Part shown: positions 1 to 7,131 of the stretch, one piece after another
Position numbering within the stretch: the first letter of the stretch is position 1
Layout: the number at the start of each line of letters is the position of its first letter
Assembly: GCA_035575515.1 (NCBI GenBank)
Contig: DATLXU010000049.1
Coordinates: 1 to 16,775 of the forward strand
Reading direction: 5' to 3'
Source: DATLXU01 sp035575515
GTDB lineage: Bacteria; Acidobacteriota; Blastocatellia; UBA7656
Length of the DNA: 16,775 nt
Translations under genes and position numbers: made by a program
The notes under the pieces: model-generated
What the model saw: the letters and a program-made list of their open reading frames with translations, nothing else
Told to the model about the DNA's origin: nothing
Databases searched by the model: none

Positions 1-282
1 TCAACGATTGTCTGCACCCAATTGAGAAAGCATCGCTGAAACTCTTTTGGTTTGAGCCGAGCAAAGACTCGATTAAAAGTATCGTGGGAAGGGATGCCAG
101 CGGGAAGTTCAAGAAACTGTCGCAGCCTGCGCTTCCTTAGAATAGCTTTTGAAGCCGCACAGCATAGCAGCGACAGCCTATTCTGAGTATAGAAACCAGG
201 CTGTAGCGTTTAGAGCGGGAGATTGACGAGGATCAGTAATTTGAGCTAAGTAATCAACGAGAGCAGGTTTTTGACCCGTCAT
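1..282 (-). pseudogene. Decayed ISAs1-family transposase, N-terminal part, cut by the window edge
   Basis: Reading the minus strand from an ATG at 282 gives MTGQKPALVDYLAQITDPRQ, then a stop at about 180. Other frames continue the family pattern: KRYSLVSIL, then AAMLCGFKSYS, then (from about 145 to the left edge) LRQFLELPAGIPSHDTFNRV, ending in CFLNWVQTIV. These are the conserved N-terminal blocks of ISAs1-type transposases (the DDE_Tnp_1-associated region), including the diagnostic GIPSHDTF motif. At least three frame changes and a stop show it is dead. The stretch between the AAMLCG and LRQFLELP blocks is shorter than in intact relatives, so an internal deletion is likely. The catalytic DDE part would lie beyond position 1. 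The sequence is visibly more AT-rich than neighbouring genes. Family assignment is from motif recognition; the exact element is unknown. Confidence 0.82.
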
Positions 283-328
283 AGTCTCACCTCTTTTGTG
301 ATTAGATTTTACTCAGAGGCGAGACTAT
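281..328 (-). promoter_or_regulatory. Hairpin burying the ribosome binding site and start codon of the ISAs1 transposase
   Basis: Positions 281-294 and 315-328 are inverted repeats. In minus-strand RNA the two arms form 14 consecutive pairs (13 Watson-Crick and one G-U) around a 20-nt loop. The 3' arm contains the Shine-Dalgarno sequence GAGGUGA (293-287) and the first two bases of the AUG at 282. Hairpins that hide the transposase start in transcripts entering from outside the element are known in other IS families (for example IS10 and IS50), where they stop host read-through from producing transposase. That role is inferred here from geometry. Confidence 0.7.
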
Positions 329-453
329 CCATCTTTTCCACGTTTATTGCCAGAATTAAATGGCCGTAGGACCGGGATCAGCCGCGTGCGCGTTCCAGAT
401 AGACATCCAAATCTTAAACAAGGCAGCGCGTTTGTTTTGTCACGACACCTGCT
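329..453. other. Intergenic stretch without recognisable features
   Basis: This stretch lies between the presumed outer end of the ISAs1 remnant and the stop codon of the outer-membrane protein gene. I see no coding frame with family resemblance, no tRNA-like fold and no clear terminator. The plus-strand open frame that begins at 347 runs over the C-terminal end of the barrel gene and looks like a shadow. The outer terminus of the IS remnant should be near 330-345, but no target duplication can be identified because the other end is off the window. Confidence 0.5.
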
Positions 454-1071
454 TCAGAATCTGAGCACAAGGCCAGCCGACAGGAATTTGGCGTTGGCGC
501 GGTCTTTCAAATCGCTGATGTTTAGACGCGGAAGCTCTATGTAGAAGTTTCGGAACTGGCCGCGAAGGCTTAGGATTGAAATCAATCTCACGTCAAGGCC
601 CACGCCGGCATCGAACACGCCCGTAGCGCCGCTGTCGGGATCAGGGTTGGGCTGATTGTTCTCAAGCGTGTTGCCTTCCTTGAATCGAGCGATACCAACG
701 CCGACCATTGCAAAAGGCGAATACCTCGCGCCGGGCAGCAGCTTGAGCTTTATTCCCGGAGTGAAGTAAATCGAAGAATAACTATTCGGCGAGAGCGCGT
801 TGGTCGTCTCGATTCGCGTGCGCGGCGTGCCCGCGAAAGGAAATTCAAAATAGAGCGCGGCCAGTCGCCCGTCAAAGAATCGCCGCGCGTAGTTTATCTC
901 GTAGGTGAAACCCGTTTTGAACTTGATGAAACCCGGTCGCGGCAGTTCGAAGCTCTGATCGCCGACCTTAAGCCCGCCCGACGTGAATGCGACCTCATGC
1001 TTTTGCGCGCGGGCTGCACTTGCGCTCAACAACATCGCCGCTAGAATCAAAATGAATCTCGTTCTCATCAT
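454..1071 (-). CDS. Small exported outer-membrane beta-barrel protein
   Basis: The product is 205 residues. Residues 1-22 form a Sec signal peptide with a clear Ala-Arg-Ala cleavage site before Gln23. The mature part is rich in alternating polar and aromatic or hydrophobic residues, as in small porin-like or OmpA-like barrels, and ends in LSAGLVLRF, with the terminal Phe typical of proteins recognised by the BAM assembly machinery. The segment around residues 110-165 (GIKLKLLPGARYSPFAMVGV, then a loop and VFDAGVGLDVRL) resembles the outer-membrane protein beta-barrel domain family (OMP_b-brl). The ATG at 1071 directly follows the TGA of the hydrolase gene (1074-1072), with AAGGGG five bases upstream; a second ATG at 1068 is an equally good start. 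The arrangement implies translational coupling. No substrate or partner can be inferred. Confidence 0.8.
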   Translation of the reverse strand: MMRTRFILILAAMLLSASAARAQKHEVAFTSGGLKVGDQSFELPRPGFIKFKTGFTYEINYARRFFDGRLAALYFEFPFAGTPRTRIETTNALSPNSYSSIYFTPGIKLKLLPGARYSPFAMVGVGIARFKEGNTLENNQPNPDPDSGATGVFDAGVGLDVRLISILSLRGQFRNFYIELPRLNISDLKDRANAKFLSAGLVLRF

Positions 1072-1869
1072 TCATTCCCCTTGAAAGAAATCAATCAGCG
1101 CGCGGCTCACCTCGTCCACTCGTTCGAGGAAGAAGACATGGCCCGTCTCTTCAAACTCGACGAGCCGCGCGCCAGGTATGCGTTCGGCTATTAGGCGAGA
1201 GTTGCCGGGATCAATCAACACATCTTCCGCCCCCGTCAGCACAAGCGTCCGGCGCTTGACTTCATGCAAGCGGTCATAGGTGTCGTGCGTGAGCGCCGCG
1301 CCGAGCTGCAAGAGGTATGAAGCCTTCGATTGATTGTTGTTCATCGCCGTTTGAAGCATCTCTTCTATGATGTCGGGCCGTTCGCGGATCGTCTTTCGTG
1401 AAAAGAGTATCGGAACCGAATGGCGGCGCGCTTCGGGGCGCGGCATCTCTGAGGCTTCGTTGAAAATCTGCGATGCCCACGCGGGCGAGCGCACGCAGGT
1501 TCTCACGCCCGCGTGCGTGCAGGCGAGCGCAAGGCGGCGCACTTTTTGAGGGTGACGGAGCGCAAGCTCCTGCGCGATCATGCCGCCAAGCGATATGCCA
1601 AGCACATGCGCTGACTCGACCTTGAGCGCATCCATGAGCGCCGCAGTGTCGTCGGCCATGTCTGCGACGGTGAACGATTGCTGCGGCTGGTCTGTCAGTC
1701 CCACGCAACGATTGTCGAATGAAAGGACGCGGAGGCTGTCGGCGAGTTTTTCGACAAGCTGCGGCGCGCTGTCGCAAGCCGATCCTAGCCCGCGAATTAA
1801 GACTAATGGTTCGCCGCTGCCATGAATTTCATAATAGATGCGGAGGCGATTGGTTTGAACGTGCGGCAC
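1072..1869 (-). CDS. Alpha/beta hydrolase fold enzyme
   Basis: A 265-residue single-domain alpha/beta hydrolase, probably cytoplasmic because there is no signal peptide. The nucleophile elbow GISLGGMIAQ places Ser93 in a G-x-S-x-G-G context. The acid is likely Asp216 (LTGAEDVLID) and the base His244 (EETGHVFFLE), giving a complete triad with normal spacing. The usual HG oxyanion motif is RG (residues 26-27). FDNRCVGLTD near residue 51 resembles the DxRGxGxSD block of esterases and 3-oxoadipate enol-lactonase-like members, but the substrate cannot be told from sequence. The start is a GTG at 1869: an in-frame TAA lies four codons upstream and AGAGAGGG sits just before it. It is the first gene of a two-gene operon with the barrel protein. 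An esterase, lactonase or haloperoxidase-like role is equally possible. Confidence 0.88.
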   Translation of the reverse strand: MPHVQTNRLRIYYEIHGSGEPLVLIRGLGSACDSAPQLVEKLADSLRVLSFDNRCVGLTDQPQQSFTVADMADDTAALMDALKVESAHVLGISLGGMIAQELALRHPQKVRRLALACTHAGVRTCVRSPAWASQIFNEASEMPRPEARRHSVPILFSRKTIRERPDIIEEMLQTAMNNNQSKASYLLQLGAALTHDTYDRLHEVKRRTLVLTGAEDVLIDPGNSRLIAERIPGARLVEFEETGHVFFLERVDEVSRALIDFFQGE

Positions 1870-1928
1870 AATCCCTCTCTGTTACAAACGGCAATCAAGA
1901 CAAATAACCATTCATCGGACGCTCGATA

Positions 1929-1957
1929 ATGATAACCGCGCGCGGTCGGCGCTTCAA
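1929..1957 (-). promoter_or_regulatory. Possible sigma-70 type promoter for the hydrolase-barrel operon
   Basis: On the minus strand TTGAAG (1957-1952) is followed after 17 bases by TATCAT (1934-1929). The matches to the consensus hexamers are 4/6 and 5/6. It lies about 60 bases before the GTG start of the hydrolase, in the gap between two co-directional genes. The assignment is by pattern only. Confidence 0.4.
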
Positions 1958-2014
1958 CATCAATCCCCGCACATCAACAGACGATGGGAATGAATCATTC
2001 GAGCCGGTCACGCT

Positions 2015-2809
2015 TCAATATTCGATCTTTCCCGCAAACGCCATCTCTTTAATCTTGTGGCGAGTGTTGAGCGTGAACCCAATAGGTTGAGCCGTTCGCC
2101 CCGAAGCGTCACGGTTAGGAATATCACTGTTCGGCACGGTGCTATTGAGGGCCGATCCGCCGCTCAACTCCGCGTGAAAGACTATCTCTCCCGCGTCGGA
2201 TGCAATAATAGGCTTGCCGTCAACCGTGCGCGGGAAGACGAAGCGCGCGCCAAGTCCGTCGTTGCGCGGCGGCTGATACTCCTGCAAAAAGACGCGCTCT
2301 CCCCCGCTCGCCTGCAGGTACGTGTTGTTCTTCAACTGGGCCGTCGTCAGCCTGGTCAAAAGCGAATTGGCTTCCTGAAGCATATTGCTCGCGCGGTCTG
2401 AATCAACCGTGACGGTGACGACTACGAAGTCTGGGAAATCGGCGCTGGCGAAAGCCTTCAAGCGAACCGCCATCTGCTCTGAAAGTTTCTCCTTCTGCTG
2501 CAATTCCATATAGCGGCTGATTGCCTGGCGCACTGTCTTCGCCGACAGAAACCGGACGCGAAAATTGACCGTTATGGTTTCCGCGATTGCTGTGGTCTGT
2601 CCCGCGCCGCTGCGTGTTGTGGAAGCCGTGCGCGTCGTGTCGGTGAAGCTTTGCGTCTGGCACCACGGCGAGTTGTTTAACAGCTTCATCGTCTCTTTTT
2701 CAGACCACTCGGTGTAAGGCTTCTTGTCCCACTGCCCTGAGCTTGCAATGGGGAAAGCCAGTAACAACGCGAGCGCGCTGAGTTTAATTGCTCGACTCGA
2801 TAATCTCAT
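2015..2809 (-). CDS. Exported protein of unknown function with a W-x-x-K-E...SPW motif
   Basis: The product is 264 residues from the ATG at 2809. A frame extension to a GTG at 2815 would start inside the GGAGGTG ribosome binding site, so the ATG is preferred. A Sec signal peptide spans about residues 1-25 (hydrophobic LSALALLLAFPIASSG, no lipobox Cys). The mature N-terminus reads KKPYTEWSEKETMKLLNNSP followed by W, then a Ser/Thr/Gly-rich linker, then VNFRVRFLSAKTVRQAISR. I believe similar exported proteins with a W-x-x-K-E...SPW start and an SA-x-x-VRQA block recur in Acidobacteriota, but I know of no function. The remainder is predicted beta-rich and ends in an amphipathic KIKEMAFAGKIEY. 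There are no catalytic motifs. It is divergent from the tricorn-like protease across a 217-bp spacer. Confidence 0.78.
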   Translation of the reverse strand: MRLSSRAIKLSALALLLAFPIASSGQWDKKPYTEWSEKETMKLLNNSPWCQTQSFTDTTRTASTTRSGAGQTTAIAETITVNFRVRFLSAKTVRQAISRYMELQQKEKLSEQMAVRLKAFASADFPDFVVVTVTVDSDRASNMLQEANSLLTRLTTAQLKNNTYLQASGGERVFLQEYQPPRNDGLGARFVFPRTVDGKPIIASDAGEIVFHAELSGGSALNSTVPNSDIPNRDASGRTAQPIGFTLNTRHKIKEMAFAGKIEY

Positions 2810-2835
2810 ATCCACCTCCGATGAATGAATCGTTT

Positions 2836-2864
2836 ATAAAAGGCGCGGGGCGTTTCCGGTTCAA
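2836..2864 (-). promoter_or_regulatory. Weak promoter candidate for the SPW-motif gene
   Basis: On the minus strand TTGAAC (2864-2859) stands 17 bases before TTTTAT (2841-2836), which overlaps an alternative TATAAA hexamer at 2838-2833. Both hexamers are 4/6 matches. It lies about 30 bases before the ATG, in the divergent spacer shared with the tricorn-like gene. Low certainty. Confidence 0.25.
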
Positions 2865-3026
2865 CGCGCGGGCAATAATATCTCGCTTCAATATCGTATG
2901 CAATCGAAAGCGCCTTTATTCAAATTTGCCGCTCGCTTTTGTAACCGCGCCGCGCCGGATTACGTCTCTGTCATTCACCGCTCTTATTCAAACTGTGAAA
3001 ACCAACGGAGTATTCAAGGAGGATTT

Positions 3027-6000
3027 ATGAAGAGACTCTACGCGCTCGCGTTTCTTGTGATGCTGTGCGCGCCGTTTGCCTTGGGCAAAGAGGCGAAGCT
3101 CGTTCGCTACCCGCACTATCATCAGGGCCGCATAGCGTTCACTTATCTTGGCGACATCTGGACGGCTAACGAAGATGGCACGAACATTCGCCGCCTCACC
3201 GTCCATAAAGCTCGCGACGTTTATCCGCGATTCTCGCCAGATGGAAAATGGATTGCTTTTTCTTCCGACAGAGACGGCAATCTCGACGTCTATATCATCC
3301 CGTCGGAAGGCGGCACGGCGAAACAGCTAACGGTTCATTCGGCAGATGACACAGTGCTCGGATGGACGCCCGACTCGCGCGCCGTTCTGTTCAGCTCGCA
3401 GCGCGGCGAAGATTTTGCCCCGCGCCTCTACACTGTGAGCATCGAAGGCGGGATGCCGCAAAACGCCGGAGCCGACATGGGCGTCTATGCCACTTATTCG
3501 CCCGACGGAAAAAAACTGGCGATCAATCGCAAGACGCAAGCCTACTGGCGCAAGTATTATCGCGGCGCTTACGACAGCGACGTGACTGTGATGGACATAG
3601 CCGCGAAGAAATTCACCGACATCACGGACTTTGACGGCATTGATTCATGGCCGATGTGGAGCACGGACGGCCACATCTATTTCGTGAGCGACCGCGAAGG
3701 AGGCGGCCTGACGAACATCTGGCGAGTGGCGGAATCGGGCGGCAAAGCCGAGCGCGTCACCTCTTTCAAATCGGGCGACGTGCGCTGGCCCGCGATGAGC
3801 GCAGATGGAAAAACAATCGTCTTCGAGCACGACTTCGGCATTTGGAAGATGGACGTGGCGACGAAGCGCGTCACTCCAATCAAGCTCGACATCGCAGCCG
3901 AGACAGAAGAGAGCCTTGCGGAAGTGCGCGACTTCAACTCGCAGACGGACGATTACGACCTCGCGCCGACGGGCCGACGCATAGTCTTTTCGATTCACGG
4001 CGAAATCTTCACCGCGCCAACCGAAGAAGGCGACCTTCGCCAATTGACCGACGGCCCTGCGCGCGACCGTGAGCCGCGGTATTCGCCTGATGGAAAATGG
4101 GTAGCTTTCATCTCAGATCGCAGCGGGCGCGAAGAGTTGTACATCACGGCTTCGGATGGCGCAGGACAACCGCAGAAGATAACCGACCTCGACGCGCTGA
4201 AGTTCAACTTCGCGTGGTCGCCCAACTCTAAAGAGATTGCCTACGTCTCATCAGACAACAAGCTGCGCAAGTACACAATCGAGACGAAGCAGACCGTCGA
4301 GCTTGCTTCATCCAGGTTCGGCAATATAGGCCAGCCTGCATGGTCGCCCGATGGAAAATGGATTGCTTATTCCAAACCCGATTACACGCGCACGGCTGAT
4401 GTCTTTCTGGTTCCTTCGGCGGGAGGCGAAGAGCGCAAGGTGACGTTCGATTCCTACAGCGACGTGAACCCGCAGTTCTCGCACGATGGCCGCAAGCTCT
4501 TTTTCGTTCGCACGGAAGGAGGCGGCTTCGGAGGCGGAGGCGGCGGGCAGGCTTCGGCTCAGATTTATTCCGTAACGCTTGAGCGCGAAGAGCGCGACCC
4601 GAATGATCCCGAAGACCGGCCCGAACCATCTGCTGACCAGCAAGATCAAAATCAGGAAGGCGGGCCGCGTCGGATGAACGCGCAGCGCAACCAGCCGCCA
4701 AAGGAAATCAATATTGACTGGGCGGGACTCAAGCGGCGCACGCGGCAAGTGACGCGTATGCCGTTCGCGGTTTTCAATTATGCAATCGCGCCCGACAATC
4801 GCACGATTGTCTTTGTGACCTCGGAGCCGTCGGCCACGCGCAACGTGCCTGTGATCTATTCGATTCAGGAAGACGGCAAGCGACTCACTCGCATCACGGC
4901 AGGTGGCGCGCCTGAAGGCGATGCGGAAGGCGGCGGCTTTGGCGGATTTGGCGGCGGCATAACGAGCCTCAGCATCACGCGCGATGGCCGCACGCTCTTT
5001 TTCAAAGAAGGAAGCGCGGTCTATTCAGTCTCGTTGCAACCTCAAGCGGCAGCCGCGCCGGGTGGCGCATCAGGCGGGCGCGAGAGCGCGCGGCGAAGAG
5101 TCAACTTCACCGTTAAAGTCAAAATCGAAAAACCTGCCGAGTGGGCAGAGATGTTCGACGACGCGTGGCGCACGATGAAGTATCGCTTCTACGATCCAGC
5201 AATGCACGGCAAGGATTGGGACGCCGCTCGCGCTAAGTACCAACCGCTCGTCGAATACGTCGGCGACCGCCAGGAGCTTTTGAACATAATCAATGAGATG
5301 ATTGGCGAGTTGAACGCATCGCACACGGGAGCCGCGCCACCGCCGCGCGGGCGTGAAGGCGGAGTCTCGACCGCGCATCTCGGTGTCGAACTTGAGCCTG
5401 ACCAGTCGGCGGGCCGCTATAAAGTCACTCACATTTATGAGGACGGCCCGGCGGATAAAGACTGGGTGAAGGTCAGCAAGGGCGATTACCTGATCGCGAT
5501 TAACGGCAAGCCTGTGAAGGCGGGCGACAACTACTGGGAGCTTCTGAACAATCGCCTCAACCGCAAAGTCGTCGTGACGTTCAACAACAAGCCTTCGGAA
5601 GAAGGCGCGTGGACGGCGCGCATCGAGCCTGTTTCGATGCAAGCCTACAGCCAGCTCCGTTACGAGCGATGGGTGAAGGAGCGCCGCGAGATGGTTGATA
5701 AGCTGTCGAACGGTAGGATTGGCTACCTGCACATTCAGGCGATGAATCAGCCTTCCCTGCGCAAGTTCGAGAAAGAGATTCGCGAGAATCGAAACAAGGA
5801 AGCGTTGATAATTGACGAGCGGTGGAACGGCGGCGGCAATATAGAGCAGGAGCTACTGGCGATACTGGTTCAGCGCGAGTATCAAATCTGGCAGCCGCGC
5901 GGGACCGAACCGACTGGCCGCCCGTTCGCGGGATTCTTCGGGCCGAAGGTTGTGCTTCAGAACTGGCGGTCTGCTTCAAACGCCGAGATGTTTCCGGCGG

Positions 6001-6293
6001 GCTTCCGGGCTCTGGGGTTGGGCAAAGTCATCGGCACGCCGACGATGGGCGCAGTCATCGGCACGGGCAGTTATTCGCTGATTGACGGCTCTACGGTCCG
6101 CACTCCGGGCGTAGGCGTTTATCTTGCCGATCAGAAGCGCACGAACATGGAGAACTACGGCGTGCAGCCGGATATCCTGGTTGAGAACACGCCGGAAGAT
6201 AATCTTGCGGGCCGCGACCGCCAGCTTGAAACGGCAGTGCAGGAGTTGTTGAAAGAGTTGGGAGCGAAGGCTCAGCAGGCGAAGAAAGAGTAG
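3027..6293 (+). CDS. Exported tricorn-like serine protease (beta-propeller, PDZ, S41 family)
   Basis: The product is 1088 residues from the ATG at 3027, chosen because AAGGAGGA (3016-3023) sits just upstream and a Sec signal peptide follows (residues 1-20, ending FALG). Residues 25-690 form TolB/tricorn-type propeller blades with repeated SPDGKW(I/V)AF motifs. Two Gly-rich segments (about 497-508 and 634-645) and an acidic, Gln-rich, Pro-rich insert (about 520-565) interrupt the blades. A helical C1-type segment begins near 704, a PDZ domain spans about 783-857 and the S41 core runs from 896. The expected tetrad is present: Ser765-His766 (NASHTG), nucleophile Ser984 (RSASNAEMF) and Glu1042 (MENYGVQPD). 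All four are offset by 19-20 residues from Thermoplasma tricorn (745/746/965/1023). WNGGGN is also conserved. It probably degrades peptides in the periplasm or outside the cell. It appears monocistronic. Confidence 0.93.
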   Translation: MKRLYALAFLVMLCAPFALGKEAKLVRYPHYHQGRIAFTYLGDIWTANEDGTNIRRLTVHKARDVYPRFSPDGKWIAFSSDRDGNLDVYIIPSEGGTAKQLTVHSADDTVLGWTPDSRAVLFSSQRGEDFAPRLYTVSIEGGMPQNAGADMGVYATYSPDGKKLAINRKTQAYWRKYYRGAYDSDVTVMDIAAKKFTDITDFDGIDSWPMWSTDGHIYFVSDREGGGLTNIWRVAESGGKAERVTSFKSGDVRWPAMSADGKTIVFEHDFGIWKMDVATKRVTPIKLDIAAETEESLAEVRDFNSQTDDYDLAPTGRRIVFSIHGEIFTAPTEEGDLRQLTDGPARDREPRYSPDGKWVAFISDRSGREELYITASDGAGQPQKITDLDALKFNFAWSPNSKEIAYVSSDNKLRKYTIETKQTVELASSRFGNIGQPAWSPDGKWIAYSKPDYTRTADVFLVPSAGGEERKVTFDSYSDVNPQFSHDGRKLFFVRTEGGGFGGGGGGQASAQIYSVTLEREERDPNDPEDRPEPSADQQDQNQEGGPRRMNAQRNQPPKEINIDWAGLKRRTRQVTRMPFAVFNYAIAPDNRTIVFVTSEPSATRNVPVIYSIQEDGKRLTRITAGGAPEGDAEGGGFGGFGGGITSLSITRDGRTLFFKEGSAVYSVSLQPQAAAAPGGASGGRESARRRVNFTVKVKIEKPAEWAEMFDDAWRTMKYRFYDPAMHGKDWDAARAKYQPLVEYVGDRQELLNIINEMIGELNASHTGAAPPPRGREGGVSTAHLGVELEPDQSAGRYKVTHIYEDGPADKDWVKVSKGDYLIAINGKPVKAGDNYWELLNNRLNRKVVVTFNNKPSEEGAWTARIEPVSMQAYSQLRYERWVKERREMVDKLSNGRIGYLHIQAMNQPSLRKFEKEIRENRNKEALIIDERWNGGGNIEQELLAILVQREYQIWQPRGTEPTGRPFAGFFGPKVVLQNWRSASNAEMFPAGFRALGLGKVIGTPTMGAVIGTGSYSLIDGSTVRTPGVGVYLADQKRTNMENYGVQPDILVENTPEDNLAGRDRQLETAVQELLKELGAKAQQAKKE

Positions 6294-6310
6294 AGGTAGA
6301 TGTCAGAGGA

Positions 6311-6482
6311 TAGATGTTAGATGTCAGGAACGAGGTAAGTGTTCAGACTGCCGATTTTTTTGCATGGGCAACCTCAATCAGTTGCGTTTGGCGATGGCTG
6401 CTCATCATACGGCGCACCGCCAAAAAAGTCTGAACAGATACGGAACGAGAGATTGTTTCTCTATGCTGGCATCTAACATCTA
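6311..6482. repeat. Palindromic repeat after the tricorn-like gene, interrupted by a MITE
   Basis: TAGATGTTAGATGTCAG (6311-6327) and CTGGCATCTAACATCTA (6466-6482) are inverted copies matching at 16 of 17 positions; the odd pair is G-U in RNA. Removing the inserted element at 6335-6441 and one target copy brings the arms close and exposes an inner stem, AGAGA/TCTCT (about 6449-6462), so the ancestral unit was a compact hairpin of about 55 bases. It starts within 20 bases of the tricorn TAG codon. A shorter copy of part of the left arm (AGATGTCAG, 6297-6305) lies just before it. It may act as a transcription terminator or be an interspersed repeat of the REP type. Confidence 0.75.
6335..6441. 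mobile_element. 107-bp MITE with 15-bp inverted ends and 8-bp target duplication, IS66-like
   Basis: The left end GTAAGTGTTCAGACT (6335-6349) and the reverse complement of the right end (6427-6441) match at 13 of 15 positions. The element is flanked by perfect direct repeats GGAACGAG at 6327-6334 and 6442-6449. An 8-bp duplication and ends starting GTAA are the hallmarks of IS66-family elements, so this is probably a non-autonomous IS66 derivative. It has no coding capacity. It interrupts the palindromic repeat at 6311-6482. The IS66 link is inference; the TIR and duplication are seen directly. Confidence 0.8.
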
Positions 6483-6546
6483 CTATAATCAGCTTGGCGC
6501 TTTGCGAGAGTTGGTTTTATGATGAGGGAATAAAGCGAGAAGCAAT

Positions 6547-6777
6547 ATGGCTCAGGTTGAGATCAAGCTGATTCTACCGGACAATCTTGCTCGCGAGGCC
6601 GAAGTGAACGGGTTGCTGATCCCTGAGTCTATCGAGTCCTTACTTCGCGCGGAGATTCGGCTCCGTCGCGTCAATCAGTTGTTTGAAACGGCAGACCGAC
6701 TGGCCGCACTCGGTATACTGCCTCTGACAGAAGCAGAAATCGAAGCCGAGATTCAGGCCGTTCGCAAAGTGGAGTAA
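6547..6777 (+). CDS. Orphan antitoxin-like small protein (VapB type)
   Basis: The product is 76 residues. It starts with a short beta strand (VEIKLILPDNLA) like ribbon-helix-helix or AbrB-like antitoxins, followed by helices LLIPESIESLLRAEIRLRR and a charged C-terminal tail ending LTEAEIEAEIQAVRKVE. Small proteins of this layout are typically encoded immediately upstream of PIN-domain (VapC) toxins and neutralise them through the C-terminal tail. No PIN gene follows: from 6778 the plus strand is antisense to a decayed DUF5615 gene on the other strand. The ribosome binding site is weak (GAGAAG, 5 bases before the ATG). It is either an orphan antitoxin or a lone regulator. The assignment is by resemblance to antitoxins I recognise, so the exact family is uncertain. 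Confidence 0.65.
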   Translation: MAQVEIKLILPDNLAREAEVNGLLIPESIESLLRAEIRLRRVNQLFETADRLAALGILPLTEAEIEAEIQAVRKVE

Positions 6778-6798
6778 TCAGAATCAATCTTGATTCCT

Positions 6799-7131
6799 TC
6801 ATATTCTGATCCGGTCTTCTACTATCCACAGACTCTTATCAACCGGTTCTTGATCGAGCGATTGAATCATCCGTTTAACAGCTCCAAGCACGTAATGCTT
6901 ATCTTGTCTGCGCAATCGGAGCACAATCAGCCCATAATGGTCCTGCGGCGGATACGAGCGTATGTCACTGAAATCAAGATCAAGCGTGATAAGCGCGCCC
7001 TTCTTTCCGACAGGTGTTCAGTATTTGACGATCAGCCTCAATTCATCAAAGACGGTGAGCGCATCGTGACCTGCCGAACGAAGTAGCTCAGCCGTCTCCA
7101 CAGGCAAGTTTTTATCTACCTTTATCTTCAC
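6799..7131 (-). pseudogene. Frameshifted DUF5615 (PIN-like) toxin gene
   Basis: A GTG at 7131 overlaps the TGA of the DUF433 gene by four bases (GTGA), as in intact pairs. Translation gives MKIKVDKNLPVETAELLRSA then GHDALTVFDE, and a TGA follows at codon 38. The same frame later gives ALITLDLDFSDIRSYPPQDH and YGLIVLRLRR, ending DKSLWIVEDRIRI before a stop at 6799. Between the two parts the frame two bases on reads EADRQILNTCRKEGRA, the missing family block. Two compensating deletions, one near the DE codons and one of two bases in a GC run, therefore broke a gene of about 111 codons. The N-terminal acidic residue and the LDLDFSD motif are PIN-like active-site elements. It is probably inactive, unless the assembly has errors. 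Confidence 0.85.

Noticed and set aside
347..544. 65-codon plus-strand open frame at the left side
   Set aside because: It runs antisense over the C-terminus of the barrel gene, has no ribosome binding site and resembles no family.
1274..1777. 167-codon minus-strand frame within the hydrolase
   Set aside because: It is the same strand in another frame with Arg/Ala-rich composition; the hydrolase frame has complete catalytic motifs.
2898..3026. Upstream extension of the tricorn-like protein by 43 residues
   Set aside because: The extension lacks a ribosome binding site, while the ATG at 3027 has AAGGAGGA and opens a signal peptide.
5070..5732. 220-codon minus-strand frame opposite the protease gene
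   Set aside because: It is antisense to the PDZ and catalytic part of a well-supported gene; long shadow frames are common in GC-rich genes.
6790..7086. 98-codon plus-strand frame
   Set aside because: It is antisense to the decayed DUF5615 toxin, whose family motifs are clear on the other strand.
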